Shown: positions 35,054 through 43,907, numbered from the stretch's first letter. The stretch is 64,000 nucleotides of DNA from Schaedlerella arabinosiphila (GCF_003885045.1 NZ_RHJS01000002.1:1426001-1490000), one strand, 5' to 3'. Notes: a model not told the origin generated them from the sequence alone. Program-made: numbers and translations.

Positions 35054-36274
35054 ATGAGAAATTGGAAAAGATTTTTATCAGCCGCAGTCGTGACAGCTAT
35101 GACGGTTGGAATGCTTGCCGGATGCGGCAGCAACGGCGGCAGTGACAGCAACAACAGCGGCGGAAGCAGCAACAGCAGCGAGAGCACCAGCGATGCCGGA
35201 AGCGGCGACGCGGTCATCAAGATCGGCGGGATCGGACCGACCACAGGCGGGGCGGCAATCTACGGCGAAGCGGTTAAGAACGGCGCGGAGCTGGCAGTCA
35301 ATGAGATCAATGCGGACGGCGGCATAGGCGGCGTTCAGATCGAATTTAATTTCCAGGATGATGAGAATGACGCGGAGAAGGCAGTCAATGCTTACAACAC
35401 CCTGAAGGACTGGGGCATGCAGGCGCTGCTCGGAACCGTTACCTCCGCTCCCTGTGTGGCGGTAGGCGACGTGGCGCAGGGGGACAACATGTTCCTTCTG
35501 ACACCTTCAGGAACCGCGGTAGAGTGCGTACAGTATGACAATGCGTTCCGTGTATGCTTCTCTGACCCGATGCAGGGACTGGAGTCCGCAAAGTATATCG
35601 GAGAGAATAAGCTGGCATCCAAGGTGGCGGTGATCTATGACAGCTCTGACGTTTACTCCACAGGGATTTACCAGGCATTTGCGGCAGAGGCGAAAAACCA
35701 GGGACTGGAACTGGTAGCGACAGAGGCGTTTACGGCAGAGAGCAAGACCGACTTCTCCGTACAGCTCCAGAAGGCAAAGGACGCAGGTGCAGAACTGGTA
35801 TTCCTGCCGTTCTACTATTCCGAGGCTGCGCTGGTGCTTCAGCAGGCAGCGGGCATCAACTATGAGCCCATCTTCTTCGGATGCGACGGTATGGACGGTA
35901 TCCTGGGTGTAGACGGATTTGATGCGGACATGGCACAGGATCTGATGTTTTTGAGCCCCTTTACACCGACTTCTGAGGAAGAAGCGATCAAGACCTTTGT
36001 GACGGATTTCAAGGAAGCTTACGGCGGAACACCGAACCAGTTTGCTGCAGACGCATATGACGGAATCTATGCCATCAAGGCGGCAATGGAAAAAGCGGGC
36101 GTGACGGCAGACATGAGCCCGGCCGATATCTGCGACGCCATGAAGACAGCCATGACAGAGATCACCATCGACGGCGTGACAGCCAAGTCACTCACATGGG
36201 AAGCAAGCGGCGAGCCCAGCAAAGAGCCTATGGTTGTGAAGATTGCAGACGGAGATTATGCGGTAGTAGAATAA
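35054..36274 (+). CDS. livK: Branched-chain amino acid ABC transporter, substrate-binding lipoprotein
   Basis: The 406-aa protein has a signal peptide with lipobox LAGC (Cys24). A Gly/Ser/Asn-rich linker (residues 25-50) then leads to a type I periplasmic-binding fold (KIGGIGPTTGGAAIYGEAVK; WGMQALLGTVTSAPC; FFGCDGMDGI). It should capture leucine, isoleucine, valine or related amino acids outside the cell for LivHMGF. A GGGAGGA site precedes ATG 35054. It is separated from livH by a 317-base palindromic spacer. Confidence 0.92.
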   Translation: MRNWKRFLSAAVVTAMTVGMLAGCGSNGGSDSNNSGGSSNSSESTSDAGSGDAVIKIGGIGPTTGGAAIYGEAVKNGAELAVNEINADGGIGGVQIEFNFQDDENDAEKAVNAYNTLKDWGMQALLGTVTSAPCVAVGDVAQGDNMFLLTPSGTAVECVQYDNAFRVCFSDPMQGLESAKYIGENKLASKVAVIYDSSDVYSTGIYQAFAAEAKNQGLELVATEAFTAESKTDFSVQLQKAKDAGAELVFLPFYYSEAALVLQQAAGINYEPIFFGCDGMDGILGVDGFDADMAQDLMFLSPFTPTSEEEAIKTFVTDFKEAYGGTPNQFAADAYDGIYAIKAAMEKAGVTADMSPADICDAMKTAMTEITIDGVTAKSLTWEASGEPSKEPMVVKIADGDYAVVE

Positions 36275-36361
36275 TGCATTCCGCCTGTAGGGCTGGAAAA
36301 ATTTAGTTAGAGGCTATGGAAACGTATCTGAGAAGGTACCGGACAGATGTTTGTATGTAAT

Positions 36362-36395
36362 AATAGAGGGTTATCTTTCGGGATAGCCTTCTATT
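36362..36395 (+). repeat. First stem-loop of the livK-livH spacer
   Basis: AATAGAGGGTTATC pairs with GATAGCCTTCTATT over 14 bp (two G-U) around TTTCGG. A short TTTG follows, so it could act as a weak terminator that lowers livHMGF expression relative to livK. Confidence 0.7.
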
Positions 36396-36409
36396 TGTAT
36401 CATTTCTGT

Positions 36410-36492
36410 CTGATCCACAGCGATGTAAGAATAAGCAGACGGATCGGGAAGAGTAGGAATGGTGTGCTTATTCTTATGTGGCTGTGGATCAG
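36410..36492 (+). repeat. Large inverted repeat in the livK-livH spacer
   Basis: CTGATCCACAGC (36410-36421) is perfectly inverted at 36481-36492, and TAAGAATAAGCA (36426-36437) at 36465-36476. They give one long stem with a 4x4 internal loop and a 27-base apical loop. A further hairpin (CTGCT-AAA-AGCAG at 36500) follows. The arms resemble terminal repeats of a tiny mobile element or a strong mRNA-stabilising structure. Confidence 0.75.
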
Positions 36493-36591
36493 GTCCCCGC
36501 TGCTAAAAGCAGTGTTTCAGGGGCTGCGGGCGTACCTGTGGCAGTATCAAACAGATCAAGATAAAAAAATGAGAGACAGGTGGACGGATAT

Positions 36592-37476
36592 ATGAGTTTT
36601 ATATCGTATTTGGTGAATGGTATCAGCCTGGGAAGCGTATATGCGATCATTGCGCTGGGCTACACGATGGTATATGGTATCGCGAAGATGCTGAATTTTG
36701 CGCACGGCGATGTCATTATGATCGGCGCTTATGTGGTATTGACCGCCATGACCGGCGCAGGGCTTCCTCCTGCAGCAGCGGTATTAGCGGCAGTTGTATT
36801 CTGCACGGTATTGGGAATGCTGATCGAGCGGGTGGCGTACAAGCCCCTGCGTAACGCGGCTTCCCCGCTGGCGGTTTTGATCACGGCGATCGGCGTCAGT
36901 TATCTGCTGCAGAACCTGGCGCTTCTGATCTTCGGAGCAAACACAAAATCTTTTACCTCGGTGGTTCCGATTCCGCCTCTGGTGCTTGCAGGGGGCGATC
37001 TGACCATTTCCGGGGAGACCATCATGACCATCGGGGCGTGTATCGTGATCATGATCGGCCTGACCTTATTTATCAACCGCTCCAAGGCAGGACAGGCCAT
37101 GCGGGCGGTGTCCGAGGATAAAGGGGCGGCCCAGCTCATGGGAATCAATGTGAACGGAACCATTGCCCTGACCTTTGCCATCGGTTCCGCGCTTGCGGCC
37201 ATCGCAGGCGTCCTGCTCTGTTCGGCCTATCCGACCCTGACTCCGTACACCGGGGCCATGCCCGGTATCAAGGCGTTTGTGGCGGCGGTATTCGGCGGGA
37301 TCGGCTCCATTCCGGGAGCCATGATCGGGGGGATCTTGCTTGGCATCATTGAAATCTTCGGAAAAGCATACATTTCCTCCCAGATGGCGGATGCTATCGT
37401 ATTCGGCGTGCTGATCGTGGTGCTCCTTGTGAAGCCTGCCGGAATCCTCGGCAAGAATATTCAGGAGAAAGTGTAG
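36592..37476 (+). CDS. livH: Branched-chain amino acid ABC transporter permease LivH
   Basis: The 294-aa permease has about eight membrane segments and the family opening YLVNGISLGSVYAIIALGYTMVYG, with LNFAHGDVIMIGAY. The cytoplasmic coupling-loop region is VSEDKGAAQLMGINVNGTI, followed by AAVFGGIGSIPGAMIGG. ATG 36592 lies 9 bases after AGGTGG; the GTG at 36580 is inside that site. It forms a membrane heterodimer with LivM. Confidence 0.93.
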   Translation: MSFISYLVNGISLGSVYAIIALGYTMVYGIAKMLNFAHGDVIMIGAYVVLTAMTGAGLPPAAAVLAAVVFCTVLGMLIERVAYKPLRNAASPLAVLITAIGVSYLLQNLALLIFGANTKSFTSVVPIPPLVLAGGDLTISGETIMTIGACIVIMIGLTLFINRSKAGQAMRAVSEDKGAAQLMGINVNGTIALTFAIGSALAAIAGVLLCSAYPTLTPYTGAMPGIKAFVAAVFGGIGSIPGAMIGGILLGIIEIFGKAYISSQMADAIVFGVLIVVLLVKPAGILGKNIQEKV

Positions 37477-37485
37477 GGGGAGGGG

Positions 37486-38553
37486 ATGAAAAAGATGAAT
37501 AAAATTACAAGAAATAATCTGATCACATATGTGCTGGTGATCGTCCTTTATATCATCGTGCAGGCCATGATCATGTCGGGCAGCCTTTCCAGTTTGATGC
37601 AGGGGCTGTTAGTACCCCTGTGCGCCTATGTGATCCTGGCGGTTTCCCTGAACCTGACTGTGGGGATTCTCGGAGAACTGAGCCTGGGGCATGCCGGATT
37701 CATGTGCGTGGGCGCCTTTTTCAGCGCCTTTTTCTCCAAATGTACGGCTGCGTCGATTCCGGCTGCGGGTGTGCGGTACTTTATCGCCCTGCTGATCGGG
37801 GCGGCAGCGGCGGGGATCTGCGGCATTCTCATCGGAATCCCGGTACTTCGCCTGAAAGGGGACTACCTGGCCATCGTGACCCTGGCCTTCGGCGAGATCA
37901 TCAAAAATATCATGAATATCCTGTTTGTAGGCAGAGACGCCAACGGATTTCATTTTTCCACGAAGGACGTGATGGCGCTGAATATGGAGCCTGACGGGGT
38001 GGTCATCATCAACGGTCCCCAGGGGATCACAGGAACTCCCAAGGATTCCACATTTACGGTGGGAGTGCTTCTGATCCTGCTGACGTTGTTTATCGTGCTG
38101 AACCTGATCCATTCCCGGAGCGGGCGCGCCATCATGTCGATTCGGGACAACCGGATTGCGGCGGAGTCCATCGGGATCAATGTGACCAAATACAAACTCA
38201 TGGCATTTTCCATTTCCGCGGCGCTGGCCGGGGTGGCGGGCGTGATCTATGCCCACAACCTGGCGACTTTGACCGCCCAGCCGAAAAACTTCGGATACAA
38301 CATGTCCATCATGATCCTGGTATTCGTAGTGCTGGGAGGCATCGGAAATATCCGGGGTTCCATCATTGCGGCCATTGTGCTTACGCTGCTTCCGGAATTG
38401 CTGCGGAGCTTAAGCGACTACCGGATGCTGATCTATGCGGTGGTTCTGATCGTGATGATGCTCTTCAACTGGAGCCCGAAGGCCATCGAGTGGCGGGAAA
38501 AATACACGGAAAAATTCCGTTCCAAGAAAAAAGCAAAGGCAGAGGAGGTTTGA
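37486..38553 (+). CDS. livM: Branched-chain amino acid ABC transporter permease LivM
   Basis: The 355-aa permease matches LivM: NLTVGILGELSLGHAGFMCVG, VLRLKGDYLAIVTLAFGEI, SIRDNRIAAESIGINVTKYK and VLGGIGNIRGSIIAA. The C-terminal 30 residues are basic and cytoplasmic. It begins 9 bases after livH with a GGGGAGGGG site and is followed by livG after 3 bases. Confidence 0.93.
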   Translation: MKKMNKITRNNLITYVLVIVLYIIVQAMIMSGSLSSLMQGLLVPLCAYVILAVSLNLTVGILGELSLGHAGFMCVGAFFSAFFSKCTAASIPAAGVRYFIALLIGAAAAGICGILIGIPVLRLKGDYLAIVTLAFGEIIKNIMNILFVGRDANGFHFSTKDVMALNMEPDGVVIINGPQGITGTPKDSTFTVGVLLILLTLFIVLNLIHSRSGRAIMSIRDNRIAAESIGINVTKYKLMAFSISAALAGVAGVIYAHNLATLTAQPKNFGYNMSIMILVFVVLGGIGNIRGSIIAAIVLTLLPELLRSLSDYRMLIYAVVLIVMMLFNWSPKAIEWREKYTEKFRSKKKAKAEEV

Positions 38554-38556
38554 GAA

Positions 38557-39315
38557 ATGGCATTACTGGAAGTGAAAAATCTGGGAATCTCCTTTGGCGG
38601 ACTGCGGGCGGTGAATGAATTTCACCTGCACATCGAGAAGGGCTGTCTCTACGGCCTGATCGGTCCCAACGGCGCGGGAAAGACCACGGTCTTCAACCTG
38701 CTGACCGGGGTATACAGGCCCAATGAAGGGATCATTACGCTGGACGGGGAACCGATCATCGGGAAAAAGACCATTGAGATCAACAAAGCAGGCATTGCAA
38801 GGACATTTCAGAATATCCGTCTGTTCAAGGATCTGACCGTATTGGACAATGTCAAGGCGGGCCTGCACAATCATTGCAAATATTCCACCGTGGAGGGGAT
38901 TTTGCGCCTTCCCAGATATTTTAAGGTGGAGAAGGAAATGGACGAAAAAGCCATGGAGCTTTTGAAGGTCTTTGATCTGGATCAGGAGGCACGGACACTG
39001 GCATCCAACCTTCCCTACGGAAAGCAGAGGAAGCTGGAGATCACCCGGGCGCTGGCGACAAAGCCCAAGCTGCTGCTTCTGGACGAGCCTGCGGCGGGTA
39101 TGAATCCCAATGAGACGAAGGAACTGATGGAAACGATCCGTTTCGTACGGGATACCTTTGACATGACGATCCTTTTGATCGAACACGACATGAAGCTGGT
39201 GTCCGGGATCTGTGAGGAGCTGACGGTGTTAAACTTCGGCCAGGTGCTGGCAGAGGGAAAGACCGGCGACGTGCTGAACAATCCGGAAGTCATCAAGGCA
39301 TATCTGGGAGAATAG
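38557..39315 (+). CDS. livG: Branched-chain amino acid ABC transporter ATPase LivG
   Basis: The 252-aa ATPase has Walker A GPNGAGKTT near residue 37, and RTFQNIRLF, the Q-loop region typical of LivG. The signature appears as LPYGKQRKLEI rather than LSGGQ, which is normal for this subfamily. Walker B is LLLLDEPAAGMNPNE, and the switch histidine lies in LIEHDMKLV. It energises import with LivF. Confidence 0.94.
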   Translation: MALLEVKNLGISFGGLRAVNEFHLHIEKGCLYGLIGPNGAGKTTVFNLLTGVYRPNEGIITLDGEPIIGKKTIEINKAGIARTFQNIRLFKDLTVLDNVKAGLHNHCKYSTVEGILRLPRYFKVEKEMDEKAMELLKVFDLDQEARTLASNLPYGKQRKLEITRALATKPKLLLLDEPAAGMNPNETKELMETIRFVRDTFDMTILLIEHDMKLVSGICEELTVLNFGQVLAEGKTGDVLNNPEVIKAYLGE

Positions 39316-39326
39316 GGGGTGATATC

Positions 39327-40037
39327 ATGGCAATGCTTGAAATAAAAGATATCGAAGTATTTTACGGCGTGATCCAGGCCATCAAGGGGATTTCCTTTGA
39401 GGTCAATGAAGGCGAGGTCATCGCCCTGATCGGCGCCAACGGAGCGGGAAAGACGACGATCCTGCACACCATCACCGGCCTGCTGTCTCCGAAAAAAGGT
39501 TCTGTGGTCTTTGAGGGAAAGGATATCACGAAGGTTCCGGCTCACAAGATCGTGTCCCTGGGAATGGCCCATGTGCCGGAGGGACGGCGCGTGTTTGCGG
39601 AGCTATCGGTCTACCAGAATCTGAAAATGGGGGCCTATACGAGAAAGGACAAGGCGGAGATCGCCCAGACTTTGGAAATGGTCTACAAGCGGTTTCCTCG
39701 TCTGGAGGAGCGGAAAAACCAGCTTGCCGGGACTTTGAGCGGCGGGGAGCAGCAGATGCTGGCTATGGGCCGGGCGCTGATGTCCCATCCGAAGATCATC
39801 GTGATGGACGAGCCCTCCATGGGATTGTCCCCGATCCTGGTGAATGAGATCTTTGATATCATCCAGGAGGTCAGCGCAGGCGGGACCACCGTGCTGCTGG
39901 TAGAGCAGAACGCGAAGAAGGCATTATCCATCGCGGACCGGGCCTATGTGCTGGAGACCGGAAAGATCGTCCTGGACGGGGATGCGAAGGAGCTGATGAA
40001 CGACGATTCCATCAAGAAGGCATATCTGGGAGAATAA
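39327..40037 (+). CDS. livF: Branched-chain amino acid ABC transporter ATPase LivF
   Basis: The 236-aa ATPase has Walker A GANGAGKTT near residue 36, GMAHVPEGRRVF (LivF-specific), the signature LSGGEQQMLAMGRAL, Walker B IIVMDEPSMGLSP, and LVEQNAKKAL in the switch region. It ends the operon; a strong terminator follows. Confidence 0.94.
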   Translation: MAMLEIKDIEVFYGVIQAIKGISFEVNEGEVIALIGANGAGKTTILHTITGLLSPKKGSVVFEGKDITKVPAHKIVSLGMAHVPEGRRVFAELSVYQNLKMGAYTRKDKAEIAQTLEMVYKRFPRLEERKNQLAGTLSGGEQQMLAMGRALMSHPKIIVMDEPSMGLSPILVNEIFDIIQEVSAGGTTVLLVEQNAKKALSIADRAYVLETGKIVLDGDAKELMNDDSIKKAYLGE

Positions 40038-40068
40038 AACGGTGAAAGGGAATGGATAAAATAACAGG

Positions 40069-40126
40069 ACGCTGTCTGCATTTGAAAATGGTTTTGACGG
40101 GATTCGATGCATGACAGCGTTTTTTT
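40069..40126 (+). terminator. Terminator of the liv operon
   Basis: ACGCTGTC and GACAGCGT, extended by TGCAT/ATGCA, enclose a 30-base loop and run into T7. Confidence 0.85.
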
Positions 40127-40151
40127 GGCAGAAGAGAGGAGGACTGCGGAG

Positions 40152-40772
40152 ATGGAACATATTGTAGTAACGATCGCAAGGCAGTACGGAAGCGGCGGAA
40201 AGACCGTGGGGGAAATGTACGCAAAAGAGCTGGGGATTCCCTGCTATGGGATGAACCTTCTGAAAATGGCTTCGGAGGAGAGCGGCATCAATGAACAGCT
40301 TTTCATGCAGTTTGACGAAAAGCTGCGGAATAACCTGCTGCTGCGCATGACGACAGATCTCTACGACGGGCAGGTCATCCCGCCGGGGCACAAGGATTTT
40401 GTATCCGCTAAAAATCTGTTCAACTGGCAGGCGGAGGTCATCAAGCGGCTTGCGAAAAGTGAGACCTGCGTGATCATCGGGCGCGCGGCGGATTATGTAC
40501 TGAAGGACTATCCCAACGTGGTCAGCGTATTTGTCCATGCGTCGCCGGAATTTAATCTGGCCCGGGCCATGGAACGCAACAGCATGACAACGGCGGAGAT
40601 GGAGAAATTCATTGCATCCACGGATAAGTACCGTTCCGATTTTTATAAGCACTATACCGGCAGGGAGTGGACAGACGCAAGGAACTATGACCTGTGCCTG
40701 AACAGTGGAAAGCTGGGATTTGAGAAATGCGTGGAAGAGATAAAGGCGTATATCAAGGTGAGATTTGAATAA
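40152..40772 (+). CDS. Cytidylate kinase-like family protein
   Basis: The 206-aa protein has a P-loop-type start (IVVTIARQYGSGGKTVGEMY) and CVIIGRAADYVL, as in the AAA_26/cytidylate-kinase-like family, common and uncharacterised in clostridia. It lacks the full Cmk pattern, so CMP may not be the substrate. ATG 40152 has GAGGAGG upstream. It overlaps the next gene's longest frame, and tag follows closely. Confidence 0.78.
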   Translation: MEHIVVTIARQYGSGGKTVGEMYAKELGIPCYGMNLLKMASEESGINEQLFMQFDEKLRNNLLLRMTTDLYDGQVIPPGHKDFVSAKNLFNWQAEVIKRLAKSETCVIIGRAADYVLKDYPNVVSVFVHASPEFNLARAMERNSMTTAEMEKFIASTDKYRSDFYKHYTGREWTDARNYDLCLNSGKLGFEKCVEEIKAYIKVRFE

Positions 40773-40785
40773 AAGGAATGCGGCT

Positions 40786-41358
40786 ATGCAGTGGAGTGAT
40801 GGAAAGATAAGATGCCGTTGGGCCAATCCCAACAATGAAACGTACATTCATTACCATGACGAAGAGTGGGGCGTTCCCGTATATGACGACCGGAAATTAT
40901 TCGAGATGCTGATCCTGGAATCGTTCCAGGCCGGGCTCTCCTGGGAATGCGTACTGAATAAGCAGGAGGCTTTTCGGGAAGCCTTCGACGGATTTGATCT
41001 GGAGAAGGTATGTGCATATACGGAACAGGATTTTGAGCGGCTGCAGGAAAATCCGGGCATCATCCGCAACAAGCGGAAGATCCGTGCCACAGCGGCCAAT
41101 GCAAAAGTATTCCGGGAGATCCGGCAGGAATACGGGAGTTTTTCGGACTATCTCTGGCACTGGACGGATGGGAAGGTCATCTACGAAAAAGGGCTCGCAT
41201 CCTCAGAGCTTTCGGACCGGGTGTCAAAGGACCTAAAAAAGCGGGGGATGACCTTTGTCGGGACAACGATCATTTATGCGTACCTGCAGGCCGTTGGAGT
41301 GATTTACTCCCATGAGGATGGATGTTTTTTAGAGCATCGTGAGGACAGCGGGAAGTGA
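40786..41358 (+). CDS. tag: DNA-3-methyladenine glycosylase I
   Basis: The 190-aa enzyme removes 3-methyladenine from alkylated DNA. Family motifs are RCRWANPN at residues 9-16, YHDEEWGVPVYDDRKLFEML, ESFQAGLSWECVLNKQEAFR, NPGIIRNKRKIRATAANA and GMTFVGTTIIYAYLQAVGV. Zinc-site residues of Tag (N-terminal Cys, His in YHDEEWG) are kept. ATG 40786 has AAAGGA upstream. Confidence 0.93.
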   Translation: MQWSDGKIRCRWANPNNETYIHYHDEEWGVPVYDDRKLFEMLILESFQAGLSWECVLNKQEAFREAFDGFDLEKVCAYTEQDFERLQENPGIIRNKRKIRATAANAKVFREIRQEYGSFSDYLWHWTDGKVIYEKGLASSELSDRVSKDLKKRGMTFVGTTIIYAYLQAVGVIYSHEDGCFLEHREDSGK

Positions 41359-41373
41359 CGCTTGTTTTTCAGC

Positions 41374-41418
41374 TTGAAAATTCCTTCAAAAGCGTGTAAA
41401 ATGAAAGCAATTACTTGC
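41374..41418 (+). promoter_or_regulatory. TetR-gene promoter with candidate operator
   Basis: TTGAAA (41374-41379), a 17-base spacer and TAAAAT (41397-41402) form the promoter. Directly after it, GAAAGCAATTACTTGC (41403-41418) matches, at 13 of 16 positions, the inverted copy GAATGCATGTACTTGC upstream of ilvB (42074-42059). This suggests a shared operator. Confidence 0.65.
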
Positions 41419-41433
41419 ATGGAGGTGGCAGAT

Positions 41434-42012
41434 TTGGATGACACAAGCCAGAAAATCATTGACGCGGCAATGCATTGTATCCGGGAAAAGGGATACGCTG
41501 CGACCACGACCAGAGAGATTGCCGGGCGTGCAGGCGTAAATGAATGTACACTGTTCCGCAAGTTCAAAAGCAAAAAGGAGATCATTCTACAGGGGGTCAG
41601 TCAGGCGGAGTGGAGGGCCAATATCACACCGGATGCATTTTCGCGTGTGGAATGGGACCTGCAGGCAGATCTGGAAATGTTTCTGAGAACGTATATGGAC
41701 CGGATGACGGCTGATTTTGTCAAATTGTCCATCGGACTGCGTGCGCCCCAGATCTATGAGGAGACGGCGCCCCATATTATGAAGGTTCCGCAGGTGTTTC
41801 TCACTGCGCTTACGGATTATCTGAACAGAATGTGTGAAAAGGGGAAGGTTCCCGAGCAGGACTTTGGTTCCCTTGCCCTGACCATATTTTCTACGGCATT
41901 TGGATATACATTTCTGAATGCGTCCTTTGGAAAAAAGCTGACGGATGTAGAAAAAGAAGACTACATAAAAAACAGCGTGCAGGTCTTGATCAATGGAATC
42001 ATGCATGGATGA
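41434..42012 (+). CDS. TetR/AcrR-family transcriptional regulator
   Basis: Starting at TTG 41434 behind GGAGGTGG, the product is 192 aa. Residues 1-50 are the TetR helix-turn-helix (KIIDAAMHCIREKGYAATTT followed by REIAGRAGVNECTLFRKF). The rest is a helical ligand-binding domain. A TTG start is chosen because the promoter's -10 box overlaps the region of earlier in-frame codons. Its ligand is unknown. The shared 16-mer suggests it controls itself and ilvB. Confidence 0.88.
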   Translation: MDDTSQKIIDAAMHCIREKGYAATTTREIAGRAGVNECTLFRKFKSKKEIILQGVSQAEWRANITPDAFSRVEWDLQADLEMFLRTYMDRMTADFVKLSIGLRAPQIYEETAPHIMKVPQVFLTALTDYLNRMCEKGKVPEQDFGSLALTIFSTAFGYTFLNASFGKKLTDVEKEDYIKNSVQVLINGIMHG

Positions 42013-42014
42013 AA

Positions 42015-42039
42015 TTCGGCACTGACTGACAGTGCCGAA
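42015..42039. other. Stem-loop between the TetR gene and ilvB
   Basis: TTCGGCACTG pairs perfectly with CAGTGCCGAA around ACTGA. An A-tract, not a T-tract, follows, so it is not a classical terminator for the + strand. Confidence 0.5.
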
Positions 42040-42058
42040 AAAAATAAACTTTATGCAA

Positions 42059-42074
42059 GCAAGTACATGCATTC
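42059..42074 (-). promoter_or_regulatory. Second copy of the TetR-type operator, upstream of ilvB
   Basis: Read on the minus strand, GAATGCATGTACTTGC resembles the 16-mer at 41403-41418 (13 of 16). It lies 36 bases before the ilvB start. Confidence 0.55.
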
Positions 42075-42109
42075 ATAAGACGAAAGTAAGAGAAGTGGAG
42101 GAATGGAAT

Positions 42110-43846
42110 ATGCAGATTACAGGTGCGGATTTATTTGTCAAAGCATTAAAAGAGGAGCAGGTCAGAACGTTATTTGCATACCCGGGCGGGCAGGCAATCG
42201 ACCTTTTTGACGCCCTCTACAAGGAACAGGATATGGAAGTGATCCTGCCCCGCCATGAGCAGGGGCTGATCCACGCGGCGGACGGGTATGCCCGTTCTAC
42301 CGGCAGGGTGGGGGTCTGCCTGGTGACCAGCGGGCCGGGGGCAGCCAACCTGGTGACCGGGATTGCGACGGCCAATTACGACAGTGTTCCGCTGGTATGC
42401 TTTACCGGCCAGGTGCCCCGAAACCTGATCGGAAAGGATGCCTTTCAGGAGGTGGACATTGTAGGGATTACACGGAGCATCACAAAATATGCTGTCACAG
42501 TGCAGAAGCGGGAGGATATGGCATACGTCATCCAAGAAGCATTTTACGCCGCAAAAACCGGAAAGCCCGGGGTCGCGGTGGTGGATCTGCCCAAGGATAT
42601 CCAGAGGGCATTTGGAAGCGGCATCTATCCGGCTGAAACTGCGGCCAGGGAGGAGCGGCCGGATCTTGGGAAAGATCAGGGACGGTTGGATCAGGCGGCC
42701 GCACTGTTGGCCCGCGCCCGCAGACCTGTGTTCCTGATCGGAGGCGGCGTCAGGATTGCCGGGGCACAGAAGGAAATGCTGCGGCTTGCGGAGCAAACAG
42801 GCGTCCCGGTGGTAACGACAATCATGGGAAAAGGGGCCATTCCCACCTCAAGCAGCCTGTACGCAGGCAACATCGGAATCCACGGAAGCTATGCCGCCAA
42901 TATGGCGGTCAGCGGATGCGACGTTCTTTTTGCAATCGGGACAAGGTTTAATGACCGTATCACAGGCAGCCCGGAAACATTCGCGGGCAATGCGGCAATC
43001 GTCCACATTGATATTGAACCGGCTTCTATTTCCAGAAATATTGCTGCGGATGTGCCGATTGTGGCAGACGCGAGGGATGCGATCCATATCCTGCTTCAAA
43101 AAGCAGAGCCTTTGGAGATCGGGGAGTGGAGGGAGGAGATCCGCAGATGGAAGGCAGAATATCCGATTGATATGGGACATTTTGGACTGACCCCTCAGAG
43201 GGTGATCCAGGCCATCAATGATCTCTTTTCGGAGGCGGTGATTGTCACCGATGTGGGGCAGAACCAGTTATGGACCACCCAGTTTCTTGCGCTTAATGAA
43301 AGGAAGCAGATGCTGACCTCGGGCGGTCTGGGAACGATGGGTTACGGATTGCCTGCCGGGATCGGCGCCAAGATCGGGAATCCCCGGAAACCGGTTGTGG
43401 TTGTGACCGGTGACGGCGGCATGCAGATGAACATTCAGGAACTGGCGACAGCCGTAGTCTATGAACTGCCGATTATCATCTGCATACTCAACAACGGATA
43501 TTTGGGAAATGTGAGACAGTGGCAGGAACTGTTTTACGGCAGACGATATTCGTCCACATGTATGCGTTACCGGAAAAGCTGTCCGTCCGCCTGTGAACGG
43601 CCGGGAGAAAACTGCCCGGACTATACCCCGGACTTTGTAAGACTGGCACAAAGCTATGGGGCGAAGGGCATTCGGGTGACGGAAAGCGACGCAGTGGAGG
43701 ATGCTTTGCGAAGCGCAAAACAGAACGAGAAAGGTCCGGTGGTGATCGAATTTATCATAGACCGGGAGGCAAATGTCATGCCCATTGTCCCGCCAGGAAA
43801 GCCGCTGTATGAGATGATCACCGGGAAGGAGAACCTTTGGAGATAG
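42110..43846 (+). CDS. ilvB: Acetolactate synthase large subunit
   Basis: The 578-aa thiamine enzyme condenses two pyruvates to acetolactate, starting valine/leucine synthesis, or makes acetohydroxybutyrate for isoleucine. The catalytic glutamate is Glu50 (PRHEQGLIHAADGYAR). FAD-region ARARRPVFLIGGGVR and the thiamine motif GDGGMQMNIQELATA...NNGYLG are present. Near residue 490 there is a cysteine-rich insert with pattern C-x6-C-x3-C-x6-C before TPDFVRLA. It starts with GTGGAGG. No small subunit (ilvN) follows, so it may be a catabolic or stand-alone form. Confidence 0.9.
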   Translation: MQITGADLFVKALKEEQVRTLFAYPGGQAIDLFDALYKEQDMEVILPRHEQGLIHAADGYARSTGRVGVCLVTSGPGAANLVTGIATANYDSVPLVCFTGQVPRNLIGKDAFQEVDIVGITRSITKYAVTVQKREDMAYVIQEAFYAAKTGKPGVAVVDLPKDIQRAFGSGIYPAETAAREERPDLGKDQGRLDQAAALLARARRPVFLIGGGVRIAGAQKEMLRLAEQTGVPVVTTIMGKGAIPTSSSLYAGNIGIHGSYAANMAVSGCDVLFAIGTRFNDRITGSPETFAGNAAIVHIDIEPASISRNIAADVPIVADARDAIHILLQKAEPLEIGEWREEIRRWKAEYPIDMGHFGLTPQRVIQAINDLFSEAVIVTDVGQNQLWTTQFLALNERKQMLTSGGLGTMGYGLPAGIGAKIGNPRKPVVVVTGDGGMQMNIQELATAVVYELPIIICILNNGYLGNVRQWQELFYGRRYSSTCMRYRKSCPSACERPGENCPDYTPDFVRLAQSYGAKGIRVTESDAVEDALRSAKQNEKGPVVIEFIIDREANVMPIVPPGKPLYEMITGKENLWR

Positions 43847-43878
43847 TGTAAAAAAGAGAACTATAGGGTTGAAATAGG

Positions 43879-43907
43879 TTGAATTTATACTATAAATTAA
43901 ATATAAT
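43879..43907 (+). promoter_or_regulatory. phd-doc promoter
   Basis: TTGAAT (43879-43884), a 17-base spacer and TATAAT (43902-43907) lie 25 bases before phd. AGGTTGAA occurs twice nearby, and the AT-rich spacer is partly palindromic (TTTATACTATAAA), a possible Phd site. Confidence 0.75.

Noticed and set aside
36347..36595. 82-codon open frame in the livK-livH spacer
   Set aside because: It is coded by the arms of the inverted repeats, has no ribosome site and no family resemblance; the region is better read as RNA structure.
42013..42109. T-box riboswitch before ilvB
   Set aside because: The space is under 100 bases and lacks the conserved T-box antiterminator sequence.
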